A DNA stretch of 64,000 bases from Hymenobacter sp. CRA2 (GCF_002007105.1 NZ_MVBC01000012.1:124001-188000), one strand, 5' to 3'; numbered from the stretch's first letter, positions 35,384 to 44,614 are shown. Notes: generated by a model not told the origin, from the letters alone. Translations and numbers: made by a program.

Positions 35384-35543
35384 AGCTTCGGATTTCGCCC
35401 GTTTTCCGGGGGCCAAGCGCAGCTTGCCTACCGCTGCTGCCCGTAGAACATGACCCGGCTTCGCTGTTTAGCGAAGCACGGGCGGCGCGTTAGGCTCCGC
35501 TCGGGTTGTTACTGCTGGCGCAGCTGCTGCGCATCTCTCCCTT

Positions 35544-36764
35544 ATGACGTCCTCTTCCGTTAGCCCTTCGGCTCCATCGGCTCCGGCCCACGCGCTGCCC
35601 ACGTCCCTGGTCTGGCTTATGTCCCTGACCTGCGGCCTGGTGGTAGCCAATATCTACTACAACCAACCGCTGCTGGGCGAAATCGGCCGCAGCTTCGGGG
35701 TGGCCGAAAGCCAGGCCAGCCTCGTGGCCACCATCACGCAGGTGGGCTACACGCTGTGCATGCTATTGGTCGTGCCACTCGGCGACAAGCTCGAACGTAA
35801 GCGGCTCATTCTGATTATGCAGCTCGGCGCGGCCCTGTGCATGGCCGCCGCGGCCTGGGCTCCCAGCTTCGGGGTGCTGCTCGGCGCCAGCCTGCTGATT
35901 GGCGTGTGCTCGGCCGTGCCCCAACTGCTGCTGCCCATGGCCGCCCACCTCGCCCCGGATGAAGACCGCGGCCGCATCGTGGGCCAGATCATGAGCGGAC
36001 TGCTGGTGGGCATTCTGCTCTCGCGTACCGTCAGCGGCTACGTGGGCGCGCACCTGGGCTGGCGCACCATGTTTGGCGGCGGCGCGGCGGCCATGGTGCT
36101 GCTCGGCGCGGTGCTGGCCTGGCGCCTGCCCACCGACCGGCCCAACTTCACCGGCTCCTACGCCTCCCTGATGACCTCGCTGCTCACACTCACGCGCCAG
36201 TTGCCGCTGCTGCGCCGCTCGGCCCTCATCGGCGGCACCATGTTCGCCGGCTTCAGCGTGTTCTGGACTACGCTGGTCTTCCTACTCGAAGGCGCGCCCT
36301 ACCACTACCACAGCGACGTAGCCGGCTTTTTCGGCCTGATCGGGGCCTGTGGCGCCCTGGCAGCCCCGCTGGCCGGCAAAACCGCCGATACCCGCGGGCC
36401 GGATTTTGCCATCCGCATCGGCATAGGCCTGGCGGTGCTGGCATACGGCATCATGTTTCTGGGCAGTAGCTACATCGCCGCGCTGGTCGTGGGCGTTATT
36501 CTGCTCGATGTAGGCGTGCAGGCCACGCACATTTCCAACCAGTCGCGCATCTTCTCGCTGATTCCGGAAGCCCGTAGCCGCCTGAATACCGTGTACATGA
36601 CAGCCTACTTCATCGGCGGCGCCGTCGGCTCGCTCGTCGGCGGCTGGGCCTGGACGCATGGCCGCTGGCCAGGGGTGTGCGCGGCTGGCCTGGGGTTCGT
36701 GGCGCTGGCTTTCCTGGCCAGCCGCATGTACGGGCGTAGCAGTGCCGAAAAGCAGGTTGCCTAG
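35544..36764 (+). CDS. MFS transporter (drug or sugar efflux type)
   Basis: A 406-residue inner-membrane transporter with 12 helices. The first periplasmic pattern VANIYYNQPLLGEIGRSFGV and the loop 2-3 motif VPLGDKLERKRLI (MFS signature G-x-x-x-D-R/K-x-G-R-K) place it in the YnfM/arabinose-efflux-like group. A Ser/Pro-rich cytoplasmic leader of about 20 residues precedes helix 1. Substrate cannot be read. It stands alone, followed by a strong terminator. Confidence 0.88.
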   Translation: MTSSSVSPSAPSAPAHALPTSLVWLMSLTCGLVVANIYYNQPLLGEIGRSFGVAESQASLVATITQVGYTLCMLLVVPLGDKLERKRLILIMQLGAALCMAAAAWAPSFGVLLGASLLIGVCSAVPQLLLPMAAHLAPDEDRGRIVGQIMSGLLVGILLSRTVSGYVGAHLGWRTMFGGGAAAMVLLGAVLAWRLPTDRPNFTGSYASLMTSLLTLTRQLPLLRRSALIGGTMFAGFSVFWTTLVFLLEGAPYHYHSDVAGFFGLIGACGALAAPLAGKTADTRGPDFAIRIGIGLAVLAYGIMFLGSSYIAALVVGVILLDVGVQATHISNQSRIFSLIPEARSRLNTVYMTAYFIGGAVGSLVGGWAWTHGRWPGVCAAGLGFVALAFLASRMYGRSSAEKQVA

Positions 36765-36784
36765 CCACGTTAGTCCGTTAAAAT

Positions 36785-36823
36785 ACAGGGCGGCCGGAGC
36801 TGACATAGCTCCGGCCGCCCTGT
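36785..36823. terminator. Bidirectional terminator between MFS and rfbD genes
   Basis: A perfect 17-base GC-rich stem (36785-36801 with 36807-36823) with a 5-base loop, followed by TTTATAT. It lies 21 bases after the MFS stop and 20 bases beyond the convergent rfbD stop. Confidence 0.88.
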
Positions 36824-36842
36824 TTATATCAACAGTTGGCAG

Positions 36843-37703
36843 CTATTGGCTGGCCAAACGGCGCATGCACTCCTGCAGGCTCGTCCGCCAGTGCGGAATG
36901 GCAATGCTGAGCCCGGCTTTTGCTTTGCTCTTGTCCATCACTGAGTAAGCGGGGCGCGTAGCCTTGGTCGGATACTCGCTCGTGCGGATAGGAACGGTTC
37001 GGGTCGACAGCCCGCCCAGCTCAAAGATGGCCACCGCGAAATCGTACCACGACGTGATGCCCTCGTTGCTGTAGTGGTACAGCCCGTATTGCGTGTTACC
37101 CGTCTGGATGATGTGCAGCAGCACCCCGGCCAGGTCGATGGCGTAGGTGGGCGTGCCCAGTTGGTCCCAGATGACGCGCATCTCGTCCCGCTCGCGGCCG
37201 AAGCGCAGCATGGTCTTGACGAAGTTGCCGGCGTACTCGGAGTAGAGCCAGCTGGTGCGCAGGATGAAATACCGCTCCGTGTGCGTCGGAATTACCTGCT
37301 CGCCTTCCAGCTTGGTCAGGCCGTAGGCGCTGATGGGCGCCGTTTCGTCGGTTTCCAACAAGGGTTGATTGCCGGTGCCGGCAAACACAAAATCGGTGGA
37401 GATGTGTAGCAGCGTGGTGCCGAACTCGCCGCACAGGCGGGCCAGATTTTCCGCCCCGTCGCGGTTTACGCGGCGCGCAATGTCCAGCTCGTCTTCGGCC
37501 TTGTCCACGGCCGTGTAGGCGGCGCAGTTGATGCAGTACTGCGGCTGGTACTGCTCGAAGGCTTTGCGCAGCACTTGCGGGTCCAGAATATTCGCCTGCT
37601 CCTCGGGCAGCATCACCAGCCCCGAGATGTTTCGCTCGGCTGCCACGTGGGCCAAGCACTGCCCCAGTTGCCCGGAGGCGCCAAAAACCAGAATGCTGTT
37701 CAT
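36843..37703 (-). CDS. rfbD: dTDP-4-dehydrorhamnose reductase
   Basis: A 286-residue short-chain dehydrogenase that reduces dTDP-4-keto-L-rhamnose, the last step of dTDP-L-rhamnose synthesis. The nucleotide-binding GASGQLGQ (residues 8-15), CINCAAYTAVDKAE, STDFVFAG and the catalytic YGLTKLEGE are all present. Rhamnose supplies cell-surface polysaccharide. The other rml genes are not in the window. It lies downstream of the DUF4130 gene on the same strand (129-base gap). Confidence 0.9.
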   Translation of the reverse strand: MNSILVFGASGQLGQCLAHVAAERNISGLVMLPEEQANILDPQVLRKAFEQYQPQYCINCAAYTAVDKAEDELDIARRVNRDGAENLARLCGEFGTTLLHISTDFVFAGTGNQPLLETDETAPISAYGLTKLEGEQVIPTHTERYFILRTSWLYSEYAGNFVKTMLRFGRERDEMRVIWDQLGTPTYAIDLAGVLLHIIQTGNTQYGLYHYSNEGITSWYDFAVAIFELGGLSTRTVPIRTSEYPTKATRPAYSVMDKSKAKAGLSIAIPHWRTSLQECMRRLASQ

Positions 37704-37832
37704 GTAGTATCGCGTCGAGGGTAGCTGTCCGGCCGCGAAAATGCGAAATAAACGCCGGCCAACCGGTGCTACGCCCCCTAGGCCACGCTCCAGCCCAGCT
37801 CAACGCCGGTAGCTGCACCGCCCCAGACGCGG

Positions 37833-38771
37833 CTAGTGCGGCGCGGTCGGGTTCTTGTTGTCGATGGGCCGGAACTGCCGCTCGCGGGGCTGCTTTTCGG
37901 TCAGGTATTTCCAGTAGCGCTTGGGCATGTGGCGGCGGTGCAGCTTCACGTTTTTGCGCTCGGGAATGTTGACGTGGTCGAAGTAGGCCTGCCAGAGCAC
38001 CTGAAACAGCGGCTCCCGCTCATCAAGCACGGCCGCCGATACGGCCGAGCTGCTGGCCGCCACCGCCTCCACGGCCGCGTCGAAGCTCACCACGTCGGTG
38101 CGGTGCAGGTCGTAGTAGAGGCCGTAGCGGCGACGCCGGTCGAAGATGAGCCAGCGCTGGTCGGCGTAGCGCTTGGTGAAGTGCTCGGCAATGAGCGGCA
38201 GCACATCGTAATCGGGCTCGATACTGGCGTGAAACAGCCCGTCCTGCGTCCGCTCGAAGCGCACAAACGCTTCCATGCGGTGCTTCTCGCGAAACAGCTG
38301 CTTGGTCACGTCGGCCACGGCGCGCACGGTGTCGTTGCTGAAATTCTCGCTGATGTCCTGCCCGCCGGCTTCGGTGGCCAGCTGCACGTAGCGAAAAATC
38401 AGCTGCTCCCGGTCGGCCCGCTCCGACAGGAAGGTTTTGTACAGGTTGGTACGCGCCTCGGCGGGCATGTACTTCAGCAGCCCGTCCCACACGCGCCGGG
38501 CGCGGTCCTCGTCGGTGAGCACGGCAATGGTTTGGCTGAACAGGCCGCCCTGCGCCGCGCCCTCCGGCTCAATGGCCTCGGGCCAGAGCCGCTGCTCCCA
38601 GCACGTGAGCAGCACCGACAGCAGCCCATCGAACGAGCAGTCGTAGGTGAAACGCGCGGCCGCGTCGAAGCTCGGCGGCAGCTGACCAGCGCGCTGTAGC
38701 GAAGTAATGGGGGGCTGCGCCGGCAGCCCCGGCGCCCGGCGGGCAAGTGAAGTATTGCGCGGCTTTTTCAA
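37833..38771 (-). CDS. TIGR03915/DUF4130 putative DNA repair protein
   Basis: A 312-residue soluble protein with a basic disordered leader (about 1-38), then the DUF4130 core: FTYDCSFDGLLSVLLTCWEQ, FLSERADREQLIFRYV, DVTKQLFREKHRMEAFVRF, DVLPLIAEHFTKRYADQRW and IFDRRRRYGLYYD. The C-terminus with NVKLHRRHMPKRYWKYLTEK is strongly basic. This family is found with the radical SAM family TIGR03916 and, in some bacteria, fused to a uracil-DNA-glycosylase-like domain, hence the repair label; its chemistry is unproven. Its partner is encoded 1.4 kb upstream on the same strand (40206-41531). Confidence 0.85.
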   Translation of the reverse strand: MKKPRNTSLARRAPGLPAQPPITSLQRAGQLPPSFDAAARFTYDCSFDGLLSVLLTCWEQRLWPEAIEPEGAAQGGLFSQTIAVLTDEDRARRVWDGLLKYMPAEARTNLYKTFLSERADREQLIFRYVQLATEAGGQDISENFSNDTVRAVADVTKQLFREKHRMEAFVRFERTQDGLFHASIEPDYDVLPLIAEHFTKRYADQRWLIFDRRRRYGLYYDLHRTDVVSFDAAVEAVAASSSAVSAAVLDEREPLFQVLWQAYFDHVNIPERKNVKLHRRHMPKRYWKYLTEKQPRERQFRPIDNKNPTAPH

Positions 38772-38817
38772 AGGAGAATACGACTTCTTGAAGCTTTATA
38801 GGCAGTCTGATTAGGGG

Positions 38818-38988
38818 GTCATGTCAAGCTTGTTGAGACATCTCGCGGGCTTCGTTGAACGACTCGGAAAAGGTTCGTCATGTCGAGCTTGTCGAGACAT
38901 CTCGCGTGCTGACGGCCGATAGTCACCTCACTTCTTCAACGAGCAGATTACTATCCGGCGAGATGTCTCCACTGCGCCCGACATGACG
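38818..38988. repeat. Two direct copies plus one inverted copy of a GTCATGTCGAG repeat
   Basis: A 30-base unit, starting GTCATGTC(A/G)AGCTTGT, occurs at 38818-38847 and 38877-38906, 59 bases apart, and an inverted copy ends in GACATGAC at 38957-38988. Each unit is itself a dyad around GAGCTTGTC. It fills most of the 284-base gap between the epoxide hydrolase and DUF4130 genes. Confidence 0.75.
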
Positions 38989-39055
38989 TTCTTTCTTGGA
39001 TGCTCTGGTGACTGGCCCGCCACTCTTCTTTTTGAGCTTAGGATTGGTTGATTTT

Positions 39056-39940
39056 TTACCGCATTGGGGTATTGTGCGCCTCGCCCAGAAACTCCAGCAG
39101 CAGCTGATTCACCCGCTCGGCTTCTTCGTGCTGAACCCAGTGCGTGGCCTTATCAAAGTACGTCAGCCGGCCCTGGTCGCAGTAGTGCAGGCTTTCGGCC
39201 GCCATGTGCGCTTCCAGAAAAGCGTCGCGGCGTCCCCAGATGAGCTGCAGCGGCACCTCGATGCGGCCGCCCTGGATGCTCTGCCGCCCTTGTCGGGCGG
39301 CGGCCCGGTACCAGTTGATCATGCTGCGCATGGCGCCAGGCTGGCTCCACGCCAGACGGTAGCGGCGCAGGTCGTCGTGGGAGAAGGTGCCGCGCCGGCT
39401 CGTGCCGACCAGCGCCTGCCGCCCGGCCCACCAGTGGTTCAGGCGCGTCAGCTGCTCGGGCAGCCACGGCAGCTGGAAAAACAAGGCGTACCAGCTTTTG
39501 CGTCGCTGCCGGCCGCTGTGCCGCAGCGTGCGCCCGAATACCGCCGGGTGCGGCACGTTCAGAATAGCTACGCGCGCCACGCGTTCGGGGTGCTGCATGG
39601 CCAGGTGCCACGCCACGATGCCGCCCCAGTCGTGGCCCACGACGCAGGCCTGCGGCCGGCCGGCTGCATCCAGCAACCCAATGATATCAGCCACCAGCTT
39701 CGGCACGGCGTAGGCGGCCACGCGGCCGGGTTTGTCGGAGAGGTTGTAGCCGCGCTGGTCGGGCGCCCACACCCGATAGCCGGCCGCCGCCAGCGCCGGT
39801 ATCTGCCGGTGCCAGCCGTACCAAAACTCCGGGAAGCCGTGCAGCAGCACGACCAAAGGGCCGTCGACGGGGCCGCTCTGCACCACGTGCAGCCGCAGGC
39901 CGTTGGTCTCGACGTAATGGTGTTCGAGGGCGTGTTCCAT
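39056..39940 (-). CDS. Epoxide hydrolase-like alpha/beta hydrolase
   Basis: A 294-residue soluble hydrolase. LLHGFPEFWYGW carries the HGFP oxyanion motif of epoxide hydrolases, APDQRGYNLSDKP follows, and the nucleophile elbow is GHDWGGIVAW, with Asp as nucleophile, which sets this family apart from serine esterases. The lid region and the last WVQHEEAERVN with the catalytic His are present. The ATG at 39940 is used; the longer form to 40054 reads through the small upstream gene. It lies between the radical SAM and DUF4130 genes. Confidence 0.88.
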   Translation of the reverse strand: MEHALEHHYVETNGLRLHVVQSGPVDGPLVVLLHGFPEFWYGWHRQIPALAAAGYRVWAPDQRGYNLSDKPGRVAAYAVPKLVADIIGLLDAAGRPQACVVGHDWGGIVAWHLAMQHPERVARVAILNVPHPAVFGRTLRHSGRQRRKSWYALFFQLPWLPEQLTRLNHWWAGRQALVGTSRRGTFSHDDLRRYRLAWSQPGAMRSMINWYRAAARQGRQSIQGGRIEVPLQLIWGRRDAFLEAHMAAESLHYCDQGRLTYFDKATHWVQHEEAERVNQLLLEFLGEAHNTPMR

Positions 39941-39983
39941 ACCTCCTATACCGCCGCGGCGGCCAGAAGGTGACACCCCGGGC

Positions 39984-40166
39984 TTAAGCGGCTTCGGCGG
40001 GGCGCTGCTGGGCGGCCAGTTGCTCGCGGCGAGTCTGAAGCTGCTGGCGCACAATGGGCAGCAGCTCCGAAAGCTTGCAGCAGCAGGCCATACGGGCCAC
40101 TTTATCGGCTTCGTCGAGCGTCGGGCCGAGGGGCAGCGCGGGTTGGTCGTGGTGCAGAATGGTCAT
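39984..40166 (-). CDS. Small Cys-rich protein downstream of the radical SAM gene
   Basis: A 60-residue protein with a run of three cysteines in KVARMACCCKLSELLP followed by an amphipathic Arg/Gln-rich helix. GC-ending codons dominate as in real neighbouring genes. It starts 39 bases after the radical SAM stop on the same strand. I know no family. A metal- or cluster-binding accessory to the radical SAM protein is a speculation based on the cysteines and position. Confidence 0.5.
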   Translation of the reverse strand: MTILHHDQPALPLGPTLDEADKVARMACCCKLSELLPIVRQQLQTRREQLAAQQRPAEAA

Positions 40167-40205
40167 GGCAGTGTTAAGAGAGGAGAGGTTGCTAGAGTCG
40201 GGGGC

Positions 40206-41531
40206 TTAGCCAGCCTGCCGAAACAAATCGAGCTGGGGCGAGACGAGGTCGGGCGGGGTGATGATGGTGGGCTCGGGCGCAAACAGATCGAGCTGGCGCT
40301 TCACCAGGGCCGAGCGCGTTTGCCCGTCGCCGTAGAGGATTTTGCGGCGCACGGTCTGCTCGTCGTACTCACGCTTTTCCAGGGCCATGCCCCGGCAGGT
40401 AATGAAGTAGCGCGCCCGGCGCAGCACCACGCCGAACTTGTGCAGGTGGTCGAGGGTGAGCGGGGCGAAGCGGCGGGCGGCCACGATGCGCTTGGCCGAC
40501 TTCATGCCCACGCCCGGCACGCGTAGAATCAGCTCGTAGTCGGCCGTGTTTACATCGACGGGAAACACGTGGCGGTGGCGCAGGGCCCAGGCCAGCTTCG
40601 GGTCGATTTCCAAGTCGAGGTGCGGGTGCGCGGGGTCGAGGATTTCGTCGGCCTCGAAGCCGTAAAAGCGCATCAGCCAGTCGGACTGGTAGAGGCGGTG
40701 CTCACGCATCAGCGGGGGCTGCACCACCTGTGGCAGGCGCGCATCGCCGCTCACCGGCACGTAGCCCGAGTAGTACACGCGCTTCAGGCCGTAGCCCTTG
40801 TAGAGGCCGTCGGCGAGCTTGATGATCTGGTGGTCGGTTTCGGGCGAAGCACCCACCACGAGTTGCGTGGTCTGGCCGGCCGGGGCAAACTGCGGGGCTT
40901 TCTTGAACAGCTCCCGCTCCTCGCGGTTCTCGGCCACAGTGCGCTGAATCTGACTCATCGGAGTCAGAATTTCGGCGTAGTTTTTCTCGGGTGCCAGCGT
41001 GGTCAGGCTCAGCTCCGAGGGCAGCTCGATGTTGACGCTGAGGCGGTCGGCGTACAGCCCGGCTTCCTTGATCAGCTCTTCCGAAGCGCCGGGAATGGTC
41101 TTGAGGTGGATGTAGCCGTTGAACTTCTCCTCGGTGCGCAGCTTTTTGCAGATGCGCACCAGCCGCTCCATGGTGTAGTCGGGCGAGGAAAAAATGCCGC
41201 TGCTCAGGAATAGGCCCTCGATGTAGTTGCGGCGGTAGAAATTCATGGTCAGGTCCACCACCTCGTCCACCGTGAAGGCGGCGCGCTTCACGTCGTTGGA
41301 CTTGCGCGAGACGCAGTAGGCGCAGTCGAAAATGCAGTGGTTGGTGAGCAGAATCTTCAGCAAGGACACGCAGCGGCCGTCCTCGGTGTAGCTGTGGCAG
41401 ATGCCCATGCCCTCCGCGTTGCCCAGGCCGCGGTTCTCATTTTTGCGCTTGCCGCCGCTGCTCGAACACGAGGCATCGTACTTGGCGGCATCGGCCAAAA
41501 TGCTTAGCTTTTCTATGATTCGCTCGTTCAT
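40206..41531 (-). CDS. TIGR03916 putative DNA modification/repair radical SAM protein
   Basis: A 441-residue radical SAM protein. The 4Fe-4S motif C-x3-C-x2-C is C66, C70, C73 in TNHCIFDCAYC. A second Cys group (C22, C45, C54) lies in the N-terminal extension. A helix-hairpin-helix DNA-binding motif is visible at about 325-355 (DVNTADYELILRVPGVGMKSAKRIV), so DNA is the probable substrate. The paired family TIGR03915/DUF4130 is encoded downstream on the same strand. Reaction and lesion are unknown; spore photoproduct lyase-like repair or base modification are both possible. Confidence 0.9.
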   Translation of the reverse strand: MNERIIEKLSILADAAKYDASCSSSGGKRKNENRGLGNAEGMGICHSYTEDGRCVSLLKILLTNHCIFDCAYCVSRKSNDVKRAAFTVDEVVDLTMNFYRRNYIEGLFLSSGIFSSPDYTMERLVRICKKLRTEEKFNGYIHLKTIPGASEELIKEAGLYADRLSVNIELPSELSLTTLAPEKNYAEILTPMSQIQRTVAENREERELFKKAPQFAPAGQTTQLVVGASPETDHQIIKLADGLYKGYGLKRVYYSGYVPVSGDARLPQVVQPPLMREHRLYQSDWLMRFYGFEADEILDPAHPHLDLEIDPKLAWALRHRHVFPVDVNTADYELILRVPGVGMKSAKRIVAARRFAPLTLDHLHKFGVVLRRARYFITCRGMALEKREYDEQTVRRKILYGDGQTRSALVKRQLDLFAPEPTIITPPDLVSPQLDLFRQAG

Positions 41532-41635
41532 GCTGGGGCTGCGCTTCGGGGTGTAAATATTCAGGAAAACCCGCCTTTACGCAACAATGTTCCAGTGTTT
41601 TTAGCCACTAAATTTTTTAGAAATAGTTCCGCACC

Positions 41636-41667
41636 TTGACCGCCCCGGGGCGGCTTTCGTATCTTCG
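41636..41667 (+). promoter_or_regulatory. Promoter of the Omp85-like gene
   Basis: TTG (41636-41638), a 21-base spacer and TATCTTCG (41660-41667), one mismatch from TAnnTTTG. The predicted start near 41674 gives a leader of about 32 bases to the GTG at 41706. Confidence 0.6.
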
Positions 41668-41705
41668 GCTGCAACCGCCCTGGCCTGGGGCGTGTTTGCT
41701 GAGCT

Positions 41706-43616
41706 GTGTTACCCTCCTTGCCGCGCGTTTTTTCTTCGCTGTTCTGCTTGCTCACGCTGGCCCTTGCGGTGCCTGCGCGCTCGGCCATGGCCCAGCAGCC
41801 CACCACGGCCCCGCCCGACACGGTGTTGCTCCGGCCGGCGCCGGTAGTCGATTCGCTGCGGCGCGGCTTCGATCAGCAACGCTTTCTGGGCGGGCTGCAG
41901 GCGTACACCAAGCGCAAAACCATTCTGGGTAAGGCCGCTTCGGCCATCTTCAACTTCACCGAGCGCCGCGAAGAGCAGGGCGGCCTGGATGCGGGCCTGC
42001 TCGACCGGCAGTACGACCGGCACAACTACAAGGTGGTGCGCCGCGTGGACATCCGCGCCCTCGACGCGTTCGGCTACAACATCAACGACACGACCCGCGT
42101 GCCGCGCAACATCCTGGAGAAGGGCGGCAACGCGCTGCACATCACCACGGCCCGGCGCAAGATCCGCAAGCTGCTGCTGTTTCGGCCCGGCGAGGAATTG
42201 CAGCCGCAGGCTTTGTCGGAAACGGAACGTCTGCTGCGCCAGACCAACTTCATCCTCGACGCCCGCGTGGTGGTCAACGAACGGACGTCCACCAAGGACA
42301 GCGTCGACATCAAGGTCATTACCAAGGACGTGTTCAGCCTGAGCGGAGGCCTGCAGATCCGCGACGTGGGGGCGGGCCTGCTCACGCTGCGCGACAAGAA
42401 CTTCCTTGCCCGCGGCCACGACTTCCGTAACCGCTTCGACTACGGCCGCAGCGACCCGCAGGGCTGGCTCTACGACGGCAGCTACACGGTGCCGCTGCGC
42501 AACTACCTCACGGCCCAGGTACACTACCGCAACCAGTGGCAGCTGGAGGAAGCGTCGGCCTCGCTCGCGCGCGGGTTCGTGTCGGTAAACACGCGCTACG
42601 CCTACGCGCTGGCCGTGTCGCAGAACCGCCAGGGCATTCAGCTGAACTACCCGCCCGAGGGCGAAATCCCGGATTACACCCCGCTGCACTTCCGCGTGGC
42701 CGATGCGTGGCTGGGCCGCTCCTTCCGGCTGCGCTCCTACGACCTGGGCTACGAGAACCCCGCGCGCGTCATTCTGGCCGGGCGCGCGGTGCGCACCGAT
42801 TTTCAGGTCCGGCCCGACCGCACCTACGGCAACAGCACCACCGGGCTGCTGAGCCTGGGCTACAGCGTGCGTCATTACTACAAGGACCGGTATCTGTTCG
42901 GCTTCGGCCGCACCGAAGACGTGCCCACGGGCAGCCTGCTGACGATGACCGGCGGCTATGACTTCAACGACGGCGGCAACCGGCCTTACCTGGCCAGCCG
43001 CATTGCCCTGGCCGGCTTCAACACCCTGCGCGGCTACCTCTACGTGAGCGGCGAATACGGTCGCTTTCTGCGCAACGGGCACTGGGACCAAGGCGCTTTC
43101 ACGGGCGAGCTGCTGGCCTTTACGCGCCTGTACCACACCGGCAACTGGCAGTGGCGCCACTTTCTGTGGAACCGCAGCCTGATCGGCATCGGGCGCCCGC
43201 CCGACGCGCTGACGCTGAGCATTGCCGGGGAGCGGGGCCTGCGCGGCTTCCACGACGACGGCACGCTGCGCGGCACCAGCCGCTTCGTGCTCAACTACGA
43301 GGCCAACGTGTTTACGCCGGTATCGTTTTTGGGCTTTCGCCTCGCCGGCATTGCCTTTCTGGATGCGGCCTGGCTAAGCACCAACGGCCGCCCCTCCCCC
43401 TTTCAGCAGAAGCCCTACACCGGCTTTGGCATGGGCCTGCGCTTCCGCAACGAGTACCTGGCCGTGAATACCATCCAGATTCTGTTCGGCTTTTACCCTT
43501 CGGGCTTCGGCGACGGCTACGGCACGCGCATCTACCAAACCACGCGGCCGTACTACCGCTTCAACGATTTCAGCTTCGGCCAGCCCGGCATCGTGCGCTA
43601 CGATGCGCTGCAGTAA
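41706..43616 (+). CDS. Omp85-like outer-membrane protein with POTRA domain
   Basis: A 636-residue outer-membrane protein that starts with GTG. Signal peptide (LPSLPRVFSSLFCLLTLALAVPARSAMA), then a leader with a basic segment, then one POTRA-like domain (about 145-210: LLLFRPGEELQPQALSETER and NFILDARVVVNERTS) and a beta-barrel from about 215 to the end, with alternating strands ending in aromatic residues. The closing segment IVRYDALQ is not the classical C-terminal Phe. Related Bacteroidota proteins are of unknown cargo; it may insert or export outer-membrane proteins. Confidence 0.7.
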   Translation: MLPSLPRVFSSLFCLLTLALAVPARSAMAQQPTTAPPDTVLLRPAPVVDSLRRGFDQQRFLGGLQAYTKRKTILGKAASAIFNFTERREEQGGLDAGLLDRQYDRHNYKVVRRVDIRALDAFGYNINDTTRVPRNILEKGGNALHITTARRKIRKLLLFRPGEELQPQALSETERLLRQTNFILDARVVVNERTSTKDSVDIKVITKDVFSLSGGLQIRDVGAGLLTLRDKNFLARGHDFRNRFDYGRSDPQGWLYDGSYTVPLRNYLTAQVHYRNQWQLEEASASLARGFVSVNTRYAYALAVSQNRQGIQLNYPPEGEIPDYTPLHFRVADAWLGRSFRLRSYDLGYENPARVILAGRAVRTDFQVRPDRTYGNSTTGLLSLGYSVRHYYKDRYLFGFGRTEDVPTGSLLTMTGGYDFNDGGNRPYLASRIALAGFNTLRGYLYVSGEYGRFLRNGHWDQGAFTGELLAFTRLYHTGNWQWRHFLWNRSLIGIGRPPDALTLSIAGERGLRGFHDDGTLRGTSRFVLNYEANVFTPVSFLGFRLAGIAFLDAAWLSTNGRPSPFQQKPYTGFGMGLRFRNEYLAVNTIQILFGFYPSGFGDGYGTRIYQTTRPYYRFNDFSFGQPGIVRYDALQ

Positions 43617-43758
43617 GGCCTTTTTGCGCCAGCCTGCGGCCACTCCCGGCCTTGGCCTTGCGGCCGACTGCGCGCAAAACCCGCACCTTTGCATTGCGCT
43701 GCACCGCCCGGCATCCGTATGCTAGGCTGATTGCTCCACTTATGCCCCTTTCCTGCCC

Positions 43759-44595
43759 ATGAACCTCGGCGATTATAACGACCTGGAAGTAGCCCGCTTT
43801 GTCGAATTCGGCGTGTACCTGACCTCCGACGACGGTGATATCCTGATGCCCGACCGCTACGTGCCCGCCGGGGTGCGCGTGGGCGACGTGCTGCACGTGT
43901 TCGTGTACCGCGACTCGGAGGACCGCCTCGTGGCCACCACCGAGCAGCCGCTGGCCCGCGTAAATGAGTTTGCGGCTCTGCGCGTCACCCAAGCCGGGCC
44001 GCTCGGCGCCTTCCTCGACTGGGGCCTGCCCAAGGACCTGCTGCTGCCGCTGCGTAATCAGCCCAAGCGCGTGCAGGCCGGCGACACGGTGCTCGTCTAC
44101 ATCTACCTCGACGAAACCTCCGACCGCCTCGTGGCCACGGCCAAGTGGGAGCGGTACACCGAGCGCGCCCCCGAGGAGTTGGAACCCGGTGAGCAGGTGC
44201 CGCTCATCATTGCCGGCCAGAGCGAGCTGGGCTATGCTGTGCTCGCCGATGGGCGCTACCAGGGCATGCTCTACCGCAACGAGGTGTTCCGCCCGCTGAG
44301 TATCGGCGACGCGGCCACCGGCTACGTGCGCCAGGTACGCCCCGACGGCAAACTGGACGTGAGCCTGCAGCGCCAGGGCTACGACGAGGCGCTGGTCGCC
44401 GCCGAAAAGCTGGTGGAGAAGCTGCGCAAGGCCGGCGGCACGCTGCCGGTAACCGACAAAACCGACGCGGAGGAAATCTACCGCCGCCTGGGCATGAGCA
44501 AAAAGGTGTTCAAGAAAGCCCTTGGCACGCTGTACCGCCGCGGGCAGGTGCAGTTGTACCCCGACCACACCCGCCTCATCGACGACGCGGAGTAA
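43759..44595 (+). CDS. S1-like RNA-binding protein, CvfB family
   Basis: A 278-residue cytoplasmic protein with tandem OB/S1-like folds and a C-terminal winged-helix. Visible are LEVARFVEFGVYLTSDDGDILMP (first S1-like), LRVTQAGPLGAFLDWGLPKDLLLP (second), RPLSIGDAATGYVRQVRPDGKLDVSLQ (third), then AEEIYRRLGMSKKVFKKALGTLYRRGQ (helical tail). This architecture is the CvfB type, regulators of virulence and RNA in Firmicutes; the Bacteroidota role is not known. Confidence 0.88.
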   Translation: MNLGDYNDLEVARFVEFGVYLTSDDGDILMPDRYVPAGVRVGDVLHVFVYRDSEDRLVATTEQPLARVNEFAALRVTQAGPLGAFLDWGLPKDLLLPLRNQPKRVQAGDTVLVYIYLDETSDRLVATAKWERYTERAPEELEPGEQVPLIIAGQSELGYAVLADGRYQGMLYRNEVFRPLSIGDAATGYVRQVRPDGKLDVSLQRQGYDEALVAAEKLVEKLRKAGGTLPVTDKTDAEEIYRRLGMSKKVFKKALGTLYRRGQVQLYPDHTRLIDDAE

Positions 44596-44614
44596 CGGCG
44601 CGGCCAAGTCGCCA

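Noticed and set aside
38818-38906. Possible CRISPR-like direct repeats
   Set aside because: Only two direct copies with a 29-base gap, a third inverted copy and no cas genes; they belong to the palindromic repeat family.
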